Shown here one piece after another: positions 6,557 to 14,717 of a stretch of 33,277 bases of DNA; the stretch's first letter is position 1; every line of letters starts with the position of its first letter. This DNA is from CAZMVY01 sp964617875. GTDB taxonomy: Bacteria > Planctomycetota > Phycisphaerae > UBA1845 > PWPN01. Below the pieces are notes generated by a model, which saw only the letters and a program-made list of their open reading frames with translations, did not search any database and was not told where the DNA came from. Made by a program: the position numbers and the translations under genes. Where the stretch lies: the NCBI GenBank assembly GCA_964617875.1, contig CAZUAI010000059.1, positions 1-33,277 of the forward strand, given 5' to 3'.

Positions 6557-9148
6557 CTACTCGGCGGCCTTGCGGCCCGTCTCGCGCTTCGACTGCCAGA
6601 TCGCCCAGACGACGAGGATCACGCACACGATGATCGCGACGAAGCGTGCGGTGTCCCAGCCGACGAAGGAGAGCCTCCGGGACAACTCGAACCGGTTGTC
6701 CGCGGCGGCCTTGTTCACCGTCTCGACCACCTGCGGGTCGTAGGCCAGCATGAGCGGCACGCCGAGCACCGCCACCATGTTCATCACCTTGAGCAGCGGG
6801 TTGATCGCCGGGCCGGCCGTGTCCTTCAGCGGGTCGCCGACGGTGTCGCCGGTGACCGACGCCTTGTGCTTCTCGGAGCCCTTGCCGGTGTTCTTGTCGA
6901 GATCGCGCGGCTCGTCCTCAACCATCTTCTTGGCGTTATCCCACGCGCCGCCCGCGTTGCACATGAAGCTGGCCAGGAGCTGGCCCGCGACGATCGCGCC
7001 GCCGAGGAAGCCCGCGAGGCCGATGGGGCCGAGAAAGTAGCCGACCAGGATCGGCGTGAGCACGCCCAGCACCGCCGGGCCGATCAGTTCCTTCTGGGCC
7101 GCCGCCGTACACAGGTCCACCACGCGGCCGTAGTTGGGCTTCTTTGTGCCGGCCCAGATCTCCTTGTCGCGGAACTGCGCGCGGCACTCATTCACGATCA
7201 GGTAGGCCGCACGGCCGACCGCCCGGATCAGCATCGAGCTGAACAGGAACGGCACCGCGCCGCCGATCAACATGCCGATCAGCAGCTTCGGCGACGACAC
7301 CGTCAGCAGGCCGGCGACCGTCGTGAAGACCGGCAGCGGCAGGGGCTTCTCCTCGCCGCCGCCGCCCGAGCCGATGACCGTGATGAACGACGCATAGAGC
7401 GAGACGGCCGCGATGACCGCCGAGCCGATGGCGACGCCCTTGGTCACCGCCTTGGTGGTGTTGCCCACGGCGTCGAGGTCGGCCAGGATCTGGCGCGACG
7501 CCTTCAGCTGCTCCTTGCTCGTGATGACCTTGCCGTCCACCTCGAAGCCCATCTCGGCGATGCCGTTGGCGTTGTCGGCGATCGGGCCGAAGACGTCCAT
7601 CGACACCGTGTTGCCGGTCAGCGTCAGCATGCCGATGCCGCACATGGCCACGCCGTACGCGATGAAGATCGGGTTCACGGTGGTCATGGTGCTGGTGTAG
7701 ATGATGACGGAGGAGAAGATCGCGACGCAGAGCACGATCGCGGTCCAGAAGGCCGACTCGTACCCGACGGCGAAGCCCTCGATGATCGTCGTGCCGTGGC
7801 CGGTTTCGCAGTTGCGTTTGATGCCGCGGACCGGGCTGTACTCGGTGCCGGTGAAGTACTCGGTCGTCCGGTTCAGAGCGATGCAGAGGAGGATGCCGAC
7901 GAAGCAGGTCCACGCCGGCCGCATGTCGAGGCCCTGAATGCCGAGGTTGGCCCAGAACGGCAGAGCGGCCACGTTTGCCAGCACCTCCTTGCTCGCGTTC
8001 AACTCGGTGAAGCGGAGGTAGAACAGACCGAGCACAATGAAGCCGATGACCGAGATCGCCGACCCGATGATGAAGCCCTTGTTGATCTGCTTCATGGCCG
8101 CGGCGACGTCGCCCTTGTCGCCGGCCCGCACGGTGTAGGTCGAGATGATCGAGCCGATGACGCCGATCGCCCGGACGAGGATCGGGAACATGACGCCCTT
8201 GTGGCCGAACGACGCCCAGCCCAGGATCATCGCCGCCACGATCGTCACTTCGTAGCTCTCAAAGATATCGGCCGCCATACCGGCACAGTCGCCGACGTTG
8301 TCACCGACGTTGTCGGCGATCGTCGCCGCGTTGCGCGGGTCGTCCTCGGGGATGTCCTTCTCGATCTTGCCGACGAGGTCGGCGCCGACGTCCGCCGCCT
8401 TCGTGTAGATGCCGCCGCCGACACGCATGAACAACGCCAGCAGCGTCCCGCCGAAGCCGAAGCCGAGCAGGGCCTCATAGGCATGTTCGCCGTAGGTCAT
8501 AAAGATCAGCGTGCCGCCGAGCAGGCCAAGCCCGTCGGTGAGCATGCCCGTGATCGTGCCCGACCGGTAGCCGAACATGAGGGCCTTGCCGAAGCCGACC
8601 GGGGCCGCCGCCGCCACGCGCAGGTTGCCGATCGTGGCCATCCGCATCCCGACGAAGCCGACGGTCGCCGAGAAGACGGCGCCCATGAGGAACGCCCAGG
8701 CGCGTCCGAAGGCGTAGTGGATCGTGATCGGGTTGTCCTTGGCCGCGCTGTACTTGCTAAAGAAGAGGACGAACACCAGCACGACGATCAGGACCGCGAC
8801 GACCCGGAGTTGCCGGGCCAGGTACGCATTGGCCCCCTCGCGGACGGCGTCGGCGATGTCCTTCATCTTCTTCGTGCCCTGGTCGGCCCGGATCACCTGG
8901 CCGACCAGCATCCCCGCGTACAACAGGGCGCAGATCGCCACGCCAAGCGAACCGAAGAGGGCGGCGCGCTCGCCGGTCGAGAACTTCTCATCCGAAAGGA
9001 ACGAGAAGTACTTGAAGGCGGCGCCGTGCTCGGTTGCGGCATGGGCGACCGGAGCGGCCTCGCCCGGCGTCTGGGCGAACAGGTACGCCGCCGAGCCCAC
9101 GACGGCCAGCAACAACAATCCCATCAGCGGTGAGAAACGACGTTTCAT
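6557..9148 (-). CDS. hppA: Membrane-bound proton-translocating pyrophosphatase
   Basis: The enzyme hydrolyses pyrophosphate and pumps cations across the membrane. The 863-aa polytopic protein carries DVGADLVGK (253-261), the Mg-pyrophosphate-binding signature, and DNVGDNVGDCAGMAADIFE (279-297). In GNTTKAVTKG (562-571), Lys566 and Thr569 are the residues that mark K+-independent, H+-pumping members; K+-dependent enzymes have Ala and Gly there. The protein is longer than the usual ~650-770 aa, with extra sequence near the N-terminus and around 375-410 and 540-560. The start at 9148 follows a GGAG about 9 nt upstream and gives a hydrophobic N-terminal helix. A 77-codon upstream extension is in frame but is not protein-like. 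A hairpin lies in the leader. Confidence 0.95.
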   Translation of the reverse strand: MKRRFSPLMGLLLLAVVGSAAYLFAQTPGEAAPVAHAATEHGAAFKYFSFLSDEKFSTGERAALFGSLGVAICALLYAGMLVGQVIRADQGTKKMKDIADAVREGANAYLARQLRVVAVLIVVLVFVLFFSKYSAAKDNPITIHYAFGRAWAFLMGAVFSATVGFVGMRMATIGNLRVAAAAPVGFGKALMFGYRSGTITGMLTDGLGLLGGTLIFMTYGEHAYEALLGFGFGGTLLALFMRVGGGIYTKAADVGADLVGKIEKDIPEDDPRNAATIADNVGDNVGDCAGMAADIFESYEVTIVAAMILGWASFGHKGVMFPILVRAIGVIGSIISTYTVRAGDKGDVAAAMKQINKGFIIGSAISVIGFIVLGLFYLRFTELNASKEVLANVAALPFWANLGIQGLDMRPAWTCFVGILLCIALNRTTEYFTGTEYSPVRGIKRNCETGHGTTIIEGFAVGYESAFWTAIVLCVAIFSSVIIYTSTMTTVNPIFIAYGVAMCGIGMLTLTGNTVSMDVFGPIADNANGIAEMGFEVDGKVITSKEQLKASRQILADLDAVGNTTKAVTKGVAIGSAVIAAVSLYASFITVIGSGGGGEEKPLPLPVFTTVAGLLTVSSPKLLIGMLIGGAVPFLFSSMLIRAVGRAAYLIVNECRAQFRDKEIWAGTKKPNYGRVVDLCTAAAQKELIGPAVLGVLTPILVGYFLGPIGLAGFLGGAIVAGQLLASFMCNAGGAWDNAKKMVEDEPRDLDKNTGKGSEKHKASVTGDTVGDPLKDTAGPAINPLLKVMNMVAVLGVPLMLAYDPQVVETVNKAAADNRFELSRRLSFVGWDTARFVAIIVCVILVVWAIWQSKRETGRKAAE

Positions 9149-9174
9149 GAGTACAGGTCTCCTGCTTCGGCAGT

Positions 9175-9196
9175 GGAACCAGCTCCACCTGGTTCC
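9175..9196 (-). promoter_or_regulatory. Leader hairpin upstream of hppA
   Basis: GGAACCAG and CTGGTTCC form a perfect 8-bp stem with a 6-nt loop, 27 bp upstream of the hppA start codon. It may influence translation or mRNA stability. No T-run follows, so it is unlikely to be a terminator. Confidence 0.35.
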
Positions 9197-9374
9197 GATT
9201 CCAGTTCCTGGGCCGTTCCCGACGATCCGCGCACCGACGCGGCCGCAAGGCCCGGATCGACGCCAGCTTATCGCGAACCCGGCGATCGAAAGACGGAGCA
9301 GTATACCGGTTTGGCGTACGGACGAAAAGGGGGGCCGTCGGCGGGGTGCGTGGCCGTAGCTGCATGTGCCAAGA
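9197..9374. other. Intergenic, no gene seen
   Basis: This stretch between the hppA leader and the IS66 remnant shows no protein-like frame on either strand. It should hold the hppA promoter, but no strong hexamer pair was recognised. Confidence 0.3.
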
Positions 9375-9626
9375 CACACGGTTCACCCGCTCCGGCGGCG
9401 GACGAAAGCGATGATGTCCAGCGTGTTCCGGCTGCCCGCCGGGCCTTCATCCCGTCGGCGTCTTCGGCGGGTACTTCGGCGCCGACGGCGGATTGGTCGA
9501 AGGCGAAATCGACGAGTTGCCCGAGTGGGTGTTGAGGCGGACTCGAAGCGCGCGGACTTCGGCTTCGAGTCGAGAGACCCGCGCAAGCAACTGTCTCACA
9601 AGTTCGGCCAGCTTGGCATATTGGGG
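9375..9626 (-). pseudogene. IS66-family transposase N-terminal remnant
   Basis: On the minus strand the frame reads QYAKLAELVRQLLARVSRLE, then VRALRVRLNTHSGNSS, PSTNPPSAPKYPPKTPTG, a TGA stop at 9447-9449, and then RPGGQPEHAGHHRFRPPPER and VNRV. This is the N-terminal architecture of IS66 TnpC: a coiled coil, N-S-S-x-x-P-S, a proline/lysine-rich linker, GGQPGH-x-GHHR and PPERVDRV. The in-frame stop, the stop just upstream (9627-9629) and the missing DDE domain show it is dead. No terminal inverted repeats were found. Confidence 0.75.
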
Positions 9627-9813
9627 TCAACCGGGAGCAGGTGCTGGGATCGGGTCGCCCATAACGCTTTTATCGGACGACGCCAACAAAACCGACAGAG
9701 AAGCGAGGAACGTGAGAGAATCCCATTGCATTTTCTTGGGGGGGGTAGATTATCGGTAGATCAGACCGATGGGGTCTGAACGCTTACAACGGTTGCTTGA
9801 TCCGGAGGCTCTC
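9627..9813. other. Intergenic region upstream of the secreted Cys-rich protein gene
   Basis: No gene is seen. A run of eight G residues is at 9738-9745. CCGGAGG at 9802-9808 is the ribosome-binding site for the ATG at 9814. Confidence 0.4.
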
Positions 9814-10416
9814 ATGGCTCGTTGGTTGACGTTCGTCCCACTACTCCTTGTTGCCGTCGCCTGCACGGCGACAAGCGTAAGCGCACAACCGGTCTACCGG
9901 TACACCCCATGCTCCAATCACTCCAACTATACGGGGATGCAGTCGAACGGTGAGCCCGAATCCGGCACCGGCGCCTACAGCTTCGTCGCGCATTATCTTG
10001 ACCCTGGCGGCGGAAACAGCCTCTGCGCGTTGTACGTGTTCTGGGAGAACGACCTTCTAGGTTTCGGCCACAACGCATTCGGCTTCTGGGATCTGACTAC
10101 TCTGATGATCGACTACTCGGCCGGACACTACAGTTGTTCAGTGGTTGACTGGAAGGACCAGTACCACACTTACTGCGCCTCGCATGTGTCCGAGTTGTCA
10201 CGGTACGACCTGATCACAAGCAGAATCAGCTCCGCAGAAATCATCGGCGTCTCGGCCCTGATAGACGCCGACGCGTGGGGCGTATGGGGAGCGCTTCTCG
10301 ACTACTGGCATTGCACCGGCGATTACGGATTCTGCGAGATCGGGCATCATCACATTGCCGAGGGGTACACGGAGTCGCCGCCCTGCAACGAGTTGATCTG
10401 CCCCGACTGCTCGTGA
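9814..10416 (+). CDS. Secreted cysteine-rich protein of unknown function
   Basis: I do not recognise this 200-aa protein. It begins with a strong Sec signal peptide ending near VSAQ. The ATG at 9814 was chosen because CCGGAGG precedes it; an upstream in-frame ATG at 9769 would spoil the signal. The mature part is rich in Trp, Tyr and His and has nine cysteines, among them WHCTGDYGFCEIGHHH and a C-terminal PPCNELICPDCS cluster. This suggests several disulfides or a metal site in the periplasm or outside. It is the first of three co-directional genes at 9814-12120. Confidence 0.7.
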   Translation: MARWLTFVPLLLVAVACTATSVSAQPVYRYTPCSNHSNYTGMQSNGEPESGTGAYSFVAHYLDPGGGNSLCALYVFWENDLLGFGHNAFGFWDLTTLMIDYSAGHYSCSVVDWKDQYHTYCASHVSELSRYDLITSRISSAEIIGVSALIDADAWGVWGALLDYWHCTGDYGFCEIGHHHIAEGYTESPPCNELICPDCS

Positions 10417-10550
10417 TGGCGGCTTGACATCGAGCGCGTTCGGTCCCATAGAAGCGCATCTATACGCTGGTCAATCCCGTTCGGCGGAGGGCTTGTTCGG
10501 GTGTTCGTTTCCATCATGGCCCGTTCGATTTGTCGCCCGGGAGAAGGCAC

Positions 10551-11459
10551 ATGTTTCACTCTTGTGCGGTAGTCGGTTGTACCCTGCTGGTGCTGTCGTG
10601 TTCGAGTTCGCACGCGCAATACAGGCCGGTCCGAGAGAGGCCGGGAGCCGACCGGGAGCAGACGGGTATCGGCTACTGGCCGAAGGAGCGAGTCCACAAG
10701 TGGCTCGACGATGGCTGCGATATGCTCGCGTCGCGGTTCATCGCGGACTACCAGCTCACGCCGGCCGAGGCCGAGAAGGCCAGGGCGAAGATGGACGACG
10801 TCCGCCGCAAGGCCCATGAATACTGGGAGAAGAACGGCGACGAGATCCAGTCGCTCTTTCAGGAAATGGACAAGTACGTGGCCAGAATCAGGACCGACAA
10901 GGAGGCCAAGGAGATCTGGACCACCCTGTTCAACGTCCGCCAGAAGTTTCTCGTCGAGATGCCTGCGCACCATCGTCTCGCGCGGCCGGAGGTCGAGAAG
11001 GCGATTCCGCCCGAGAAGGTCAAAGCGTACCATGACCGTGCGGCGTTGGCCGTTGCGGAGAGCAGGCAGTTGCACGAGACCCTGGTCGGATCCAGGGAGG
11101 CCGACCAGAGTAGCCTCGCGATCGTCAGGAACAGCATGCCGTGGGCGTGGTACGTCGAGCTGTTCATCAGGATCTACCGGCTCGACGACAAACAGCAGAA
11201 GTCTGCGTGGTCGATGCTGCGCGAGCTTGACGCTCAGCGAGAGGCCATTGTCAAGAATGGACGCCAAGCGGTTGTCTCTACGGCGCCGGCCGGCCGGCCG
11301 AAGGCGATGGCGGCAATCGACGCGAAGACGGTGCCCCTGTTCGAGGAACTCAGGCAACGCCTCGACACAATCCCGACCCATGAGCAGCGGTTGGACGCCG
11401 AACGCCGCGGAGTGAGGACCAAGCCGGCGACCAGACCCGCCACAACGAGGCAGTCGTGA
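10551..11459 (+). CDS. Exported alpha-helical protein of unknown function
   Basis: This 302-aa protein has a signal peptide with a possible lipobox (LVLSCSSS), so it may be a lipoprotein. GAGAAGG lies 4 nt before the ATG at 10551. The remainder is predicted to be long, charged helices: LTPAEAEKARAKMDDVRRKA, EKNGDEIQSLFQEMDKY and AWYVELFIRIYRLDDKQQKS. The LTPAEAEK segment recalls periplasmic helical proteins of the Spy/CpxP kind, but the similarity is too weak to assign a role. The C-terminus is a Thr/Pro/Arg-rich tail, KPATRPATTRQS, comparable with tails on other exported proteins here. Confidence 0.7.
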   Translation: MFHSCAVVGCTLLVLSCSSSHAQYRPVRERPGADREQTGIGYWPKERVHKWLDDGCDMLASRFIADYQLTPAEAEKARAKMDDVRRKAHEYWEKNGDEIQSLFQEMDKYVARIRTDKEAKEIWTTLFNVRQKFLVEMPAHHRLARPEVEKAIPPEKVKAYHDRAALAVAESRQLHETLVGSREADQSSLAIVRNSMPWAWYVELFIRIYRLDDKQQKSAWSMLRELDAQREAIVKNGRQAVVSTAPAGRPKAMAAIDAKTVPLFEELRQRLDTIPTHEQRLDAERRGVRTKPATRPATTRQS

Positions 11460-11555
11460 CCCGGGGCACTCCGGCCGCGGATTTGCGGTTCGGCACATCC
11501 TGATTATCCTGCATGCGGAAGGCGGCGTGCATGGCGTCTCTGCACGGAGGTCGCG

Positions 11556-12120
11556 ATGAACGGCGATGATCTGAGACTGGCTCACCAACTCTGCGCGGAA
11601 CAGCGATACGACGACGCCCTGGAGGCGTACCGCCGGGCGGGTGGTGCGGAAGGCGCGTACGGTGAGGCGGTGTGCCTCCGGTATCTCGGGCGCGACGACC
11701 AGGTGCGCGAGGCCCTGGGCCGCTGCCTGTCGCTCGATCCGGAGCACACCGACGCGAAGATGTTCACTGGCCGGTCTGGCGCTGCCGGAGGCCGCGGGCG
11801 CGGAATGGCCTGAGTCGTCGCCGGAGGCCGACCCGTGTCTTTCGTCGCGGCGGAAGCGAGCCTTTGTCGGCACGGCCGCGTATCCGACGAGCGAGAAGCT
11901 GGAGGCGGCCCTCGGCGAGGCGAAGCAAGCCCTGCCCGAGGTGGAGAGCGCCTACAAGCCATCCGGCAGGACGACGGTTGCGGCCGTTCTGGCATTCCTG
12001 GTGGTCACGCCGATCCTGGGCGAGAAGGACAAGAAGAAGACCGAGAACTGGCTGGCGTTCTCCGCCCAACTCGATCGCGCGACGGCGGAGCGCTTGCGGG
12101 CGGCGATCTCGGAACCGTGA
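11556..12120 (+). pseudogene. TPR-like gene split by a single-base frameshift
   Basis: The first frame starts at 11556 (MNGDDLRLAHQLCAEQRYDD) and encodes about 70 residues with one to two tetratricopeptide-like helical hairpins (YDDALEAYRRAGG, AVCLRYLGRDDQVREALGRC, LDPEHTDAKMF). It then runs into nonsense ending at 11813. The other frame continues with LAGLALPEAAGAEWPE, EKLEAALGEAKQALPEVESA and a hydrophobic VAAVLAFLVVTPILGEKDK, to a stop at 12120. Removing one base near 11767 joins them as AKMFLAGLAL. It is either a recent inactivating mutation or a sequencing error. The repaired protein would have about 187 residues. Confidence 0.65.
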
Positions 12121-12136
12121 CCGCGGAAGCCGGCGC

Positions 12137-12355
12137 CTATGCGCTCGCCCTGACCGGCGTCAGCCGAGAGACTCGCCCGATCCGGGCAGCCTCCGCCAAG
12201 TCGCCGCGCCGCAGCGCGGCCCGCGCCTCGTCCAGACGCGTGGCGTCCGCCAGCGACAAATACGGCCCCCAACCCTCTGGTGAATCGCTCAGCTCGACTT
12301 CCACCTCAGTCACGTACTCGCCTTCCCGAATCGGCTTGCTCGTCCGCCGACTCAT
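12137..12355 (-). CDS. Small conserved-looking protein of unknown function
   Basis: This 72-aa protein contains KPIREGEYVTEVEVEL, PEGWGPYLSLADATRLDEAR and AALRRGDLAEAARIGRVSRL. From memory, this resembles a family of small acidic proteins encoded near toxin-antitoxin-like genes in many bacteria, but I cannot name the family. The start at 12355 was chosen because GAGG lies 6 nt upstream. An in-frame ATG at 12385 would add ten residues. It lies downstream of the truncated DUF4160/DUF2442 gene on the same strand, separated from it by a stray aroE fragment, so the cluster may be a degraded toxin-antitoxin-like module. Confidence 0.65.
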   Translation of the reverse strand: MSRRTSKPIREGEYVTEVEVELSDSPEGWGPYLSLADATRLDEARAALRRGDLAEAARIGRVSRLTPVRASA

Positions 12356-12427
12356 GGCTGCCTCACTTTGAAACCGCTCGTCCATTTCGCGGGGTCCGGC
12401 CGATATGCCGGAATCAGCACCGCCGGT

Positions 12428-12494
12428 CGGTCCAGCGCTCGTACTGAGCGGCGGCCTGGTTGGCGAACATCGCGACGCCGTCCACCGTACGGCA
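12428..12494 (-). repeat. Stray 67-bp copy of the aroE 3' region
   Basis: This segment matches 12989-13055 inside aroDE at 64 of 67 positions and in the same orientation. On the minus strand it encodes CRTVDGVAMFANQAAAQYER and WT in the aroE frame, preceded by a stop and followed by unrelated sequence. All three differences fall on third codon positions and are synonymous. It therefore looks like a piece of a related functional aroE, not a neutrally decaying local copy. Confidence 0.75.
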
Positions 12495-12497
12495 GCG

Positions 12498-12806
12498 TCA
12501 GAATGAGCTGCCCTTGGCCGGCTGAAGTGCGCGGTTCGGCAGCCTCTCGTAGAGATGCTCCGGCGCAAGATCGGCGCCATCTTCCCAGACCAGCGTGTGC
12601 AGAACGTCGGAGATCCTGAATCGGCGAAACTTCTCGGGGTCTCGCAGCGGTTCGAACACCGGGCCCCAGAGATCCGGCTCGAGGTCCACCACGCCCGACT
12701 CGCCGTTGCCCAACTCGATCCAGACTTTGTAGCCACCGACATACTTGGCACTTCTTACATCCAGCATATACAGCACGATACCCGGGAATCGACAAAGCTC
12801 AGGCAT
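12498..12806 (-). CDS. DUF2442 protein carrying a DUF4160-like leader
   Basis: The 102-aa frame contains a DUF2442 domain (DVRSAKYVGGYKVWIELGNG, VVDLEPDLWGPVFEPLRDPE, HTLVWEDGADLAPEHLYERL). DUF2442 proteins are usually encoded directly after DUF4160 proteins in toxin-antitoxin-like pairs. Here the first 14 residues, MPELCRFPGIVLYM, are the signature N-terminus of DUF4160 proteins, followed at once by the usual DUF2442 start, MLDV. This indicates an in-frame deletion of the DUF4160 body. The DUF2442 part could also be translated from the internal ATG at 12767. Function is unproven. Confidence 0.8.
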   Translation of the reverse strand: MPELCRFPGIVLYMLDVRSAKYVGGYKVWIELGNGESGVVDLEPDLWGPVFEPLRDPEKFRRFRISDVLHTLVWEDGADLAPEHLYERLPNRALQPAKGSSF

Positions 12807-12920
12807 TCCGGTTGTCTTCCTCGCGTGTCTTCCAGCGGAGTCGGATCGGGCTTGAGGTTCAAGCCCGGCCCGCCGGCGCGCGGCAAGCCTGGGGTTGCGA
12901 CAGGTCCCGCGCCATCGCGG

Positions 12921-14486
12921 CTATCGCGTTGTGCCGGTGAGGCGGCGGACTACGACCTCGCGCATCAGCTCGCGCGGGGCGGGGCGGCCGGTCCAGCGCT
13001 CGTACTGGGCGGCGGCCTGGTTGGCGAACATCGCGACGCCGTCCACTGTGCGGCAACCGACCTGCCGGGCCTCGCGCAGCAGCCGTGTCTCGATCGGGTT
13101 GTAGACCGTGTCGAAGACGGTCATCTCGGCCCGCAGGCGGTCGGCGGGCAGGGGCGTTTCGGCGGGGTTCGGGTGCATCCCGATGCTCGTGCAGTTCACG
13201 ACGATCCGCGTGCCGGATCGGACGCGCTCCTCGTTCGGCGCCGCCGTGCAGCCGAACTCGTCGGCGAGCTGCTTCGCGCGTTCGGCGGTGCGGTTGTAGA
13301 TCGTCACGCGGCAGCCGCAGTCGCGCAGGCCGGCGACGACCGCCCGGCTCGCCCCGCCGGCGCCCAGGACGGCCGCCTCCGTGCCGCGAAGATCGCCGCG
13401 CTCGCACCCGAGGGCGCCGGCCAGGGCGTCGAGCGCCCCGGCGTAGTCGGTGTTGTGGGCGCTGACCCTGCCGGCGTCGAACGTCAGCGTGTTGACGGCG
13501 CCGATCCGCTCGGCGAGCGGCTCGATGAACCCGCCGTCCTCGCGGACGAACCGCAGGGCGTTCGCCTTGTGCGGGATCGTCACGCTGCACCCGCGCAGGC
13601 CGAACCACGGCCGCACCATCGCCTGCCGCAGGAAGTCCTCGAAGTAGTCGTACGCGGGCTCGACGAGCAGCGGCACGTAGACGGCGTTGACGCCGCACTG
13701 CTCGAACGCCGCGTTGAAGATCGCCGGGCTCATCGAGTGGCCGATGGGATTGCCGATGACGCCGTAGACATCGGTGTCGGCAGCGATCGCGTCCCAGCGG
13801 TACAGGCCCTTCATGTCGTCGATCATCACCTGGCCAGGGGCCGATTCCCTGCCCCGTTCGAGCGCGGCGAACGTGCCGAACGCCCCGAACTTCTTCGCGA
13901 GGATCCGCGTGATGACGCCCGCCTCGCCCATCGCGATCGCGATCACCGGTTTGGGGTTGGACCGCATCAGGTCGAACAGCTCGAAGCACTCGGAGATGTG
14001 CCGGGCCTGAAAGACGATCTTGGCGACGCCGCACTCGGCGATCTCGTTCATCCGCTCGACGAGCCGGCACAAATCGTGCGGGCGCTGCCGGAAGTCGTGC
14101 GCGGAGAGGATGAGCGACGCCCCGCCCTCGCCCCAGAGCCGCCCGACCACCTCGCGGACGTCCTCCGGCAGCTTCGCGACGCAGCGGTCCCAGGTCGCCA
14201 GCTCCAGATCCCACCAGTCCGCGCAGCCGCGAAGCTCGGCGACGCGTTCGAGCCGGTGCCCGTCGTCCACGTCCCACGCACCGCCCTCCGCAGGACTGCG
14301 CGGCGTACACAGCAGCGGCAGGCCCTCGGCCGCGGACCGCAGGGCCTCGAAATCGGCCCGGTGCAGGGCGTCCATGCGATCCAGCCGCAACTCGACCATG
14401 TCCGCCCCGGCGCCGCGGGCACGGAGCAGATCGGTCCGGGCCTGTTCAAACGTCGGTGCCGTAACGGGAACGATCAGCCGCGTCAT
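12921..14486 (-). CDS. aroDE: Bifunctional 3-dehydroquinate dehydratase / shikimate dehydrogenase
   Basis: This fusion enzyme of 521 aa catalyses steps 3 and 4 of the shikimate pathway. Residues 1-225 are a type I dehydroquinase with catalytic His130 (SAHDF) and Schiff-base Lys156 (AKIVFQ). Residues 238-521 are shikimate dehydrogenase: NPIGHSMSP (246-254) binds shikimate, Lys307 in TIPHK and Asp347 in NTDYAG are the catalytic pair, GAGGASRA (375-382) binds NADP, and NQAAAQYERWTG is near the end. The start at 14486 begins the domain with MTRLIVPV. A longer frame to 14609 lacks family similarity. Such fusions are known in planctomycetes, chlamydiae and plants. There are no adjacent aro genes. 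Confidence 0.95.
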   Translation of the reverse strand: MTRLIVPVTAPTFEQARTDLLRARGAGADMVELRLDRMDALHRADFEALRSAAEGLPLLCTPRSPAEGGAWDVDDGHRLERVAELRGCADWWDLELATWDRCVAKLPEDVREVVGRLWGEGGASLILSAHDFRQRPHDLCRLVERMNEIAECGVAKIVFQARHISECFELFDLMRSNPKPVIAIAMGEAGVITRILAKKFGAFGTFAALERGRESAPGQVMIDDMKGLYRWDAIAADTDVYGVIGNPIGHSMSPAIFNAAFEQCGVNAVYVPLLVEPAYDYFEDFLRQAMVRPWFGLRGCSVTIPHKANALRFVREDGGFIEPLAERIGAVNTLTFDAGRVSAHNTDYAGALDALAGALGCERGDLRGTEAAVLGAGGASRAVVAGLRDCGCRVTIYNRTAERAKQLADEFGCTAAPNEERVRSGTRIVVNCTSIGMHPNPAETPLPADRLRAEMTVFDTVYNPIETRLLREARQVGCRTVDGVAMFANQAAAQYERWTGRPAPRELMREVVVRRLTGTTR

Positions 14487-14717
14487 GCGTCTCACGCTCC
14501 AGCCGGCGCCCGGCTGGACGCAGGCGATGCCCCTCCGCCCGCTCTCCTCCCGCCGGTGGTCCCGGCCGAACCCTGCCGACATGATAGGCGACGCTCCACT
14601 TGCGTTCAATCGAACGTCATCGGTCGTTCCCGCGCAGGCGAGGTCGACCGAAGCCCTCCGTCAACAGGCAGGAAGCCCGCGCCACGATGGGAGACGGTGA
14701 CTCGCGGGGCTGGCCGC

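Noticed and set aside
6239..9133. A 964-codon plus-strand open frame antisense to hppA
   Set aside because: Its translation is dominated by Asp, Arg, His and Ala, the usual antisense shadow of a GC-rich gene, and the opposite strand encodes a complete pyrophosphatase.
9738..9745. Run of eight G residues as a phase-variation tract
   Set aside because: It lies about 70 bp upstream of the start codon at 9814, outside any reading frame and without recognised promoter hexamers around it, so a switching role has no support.
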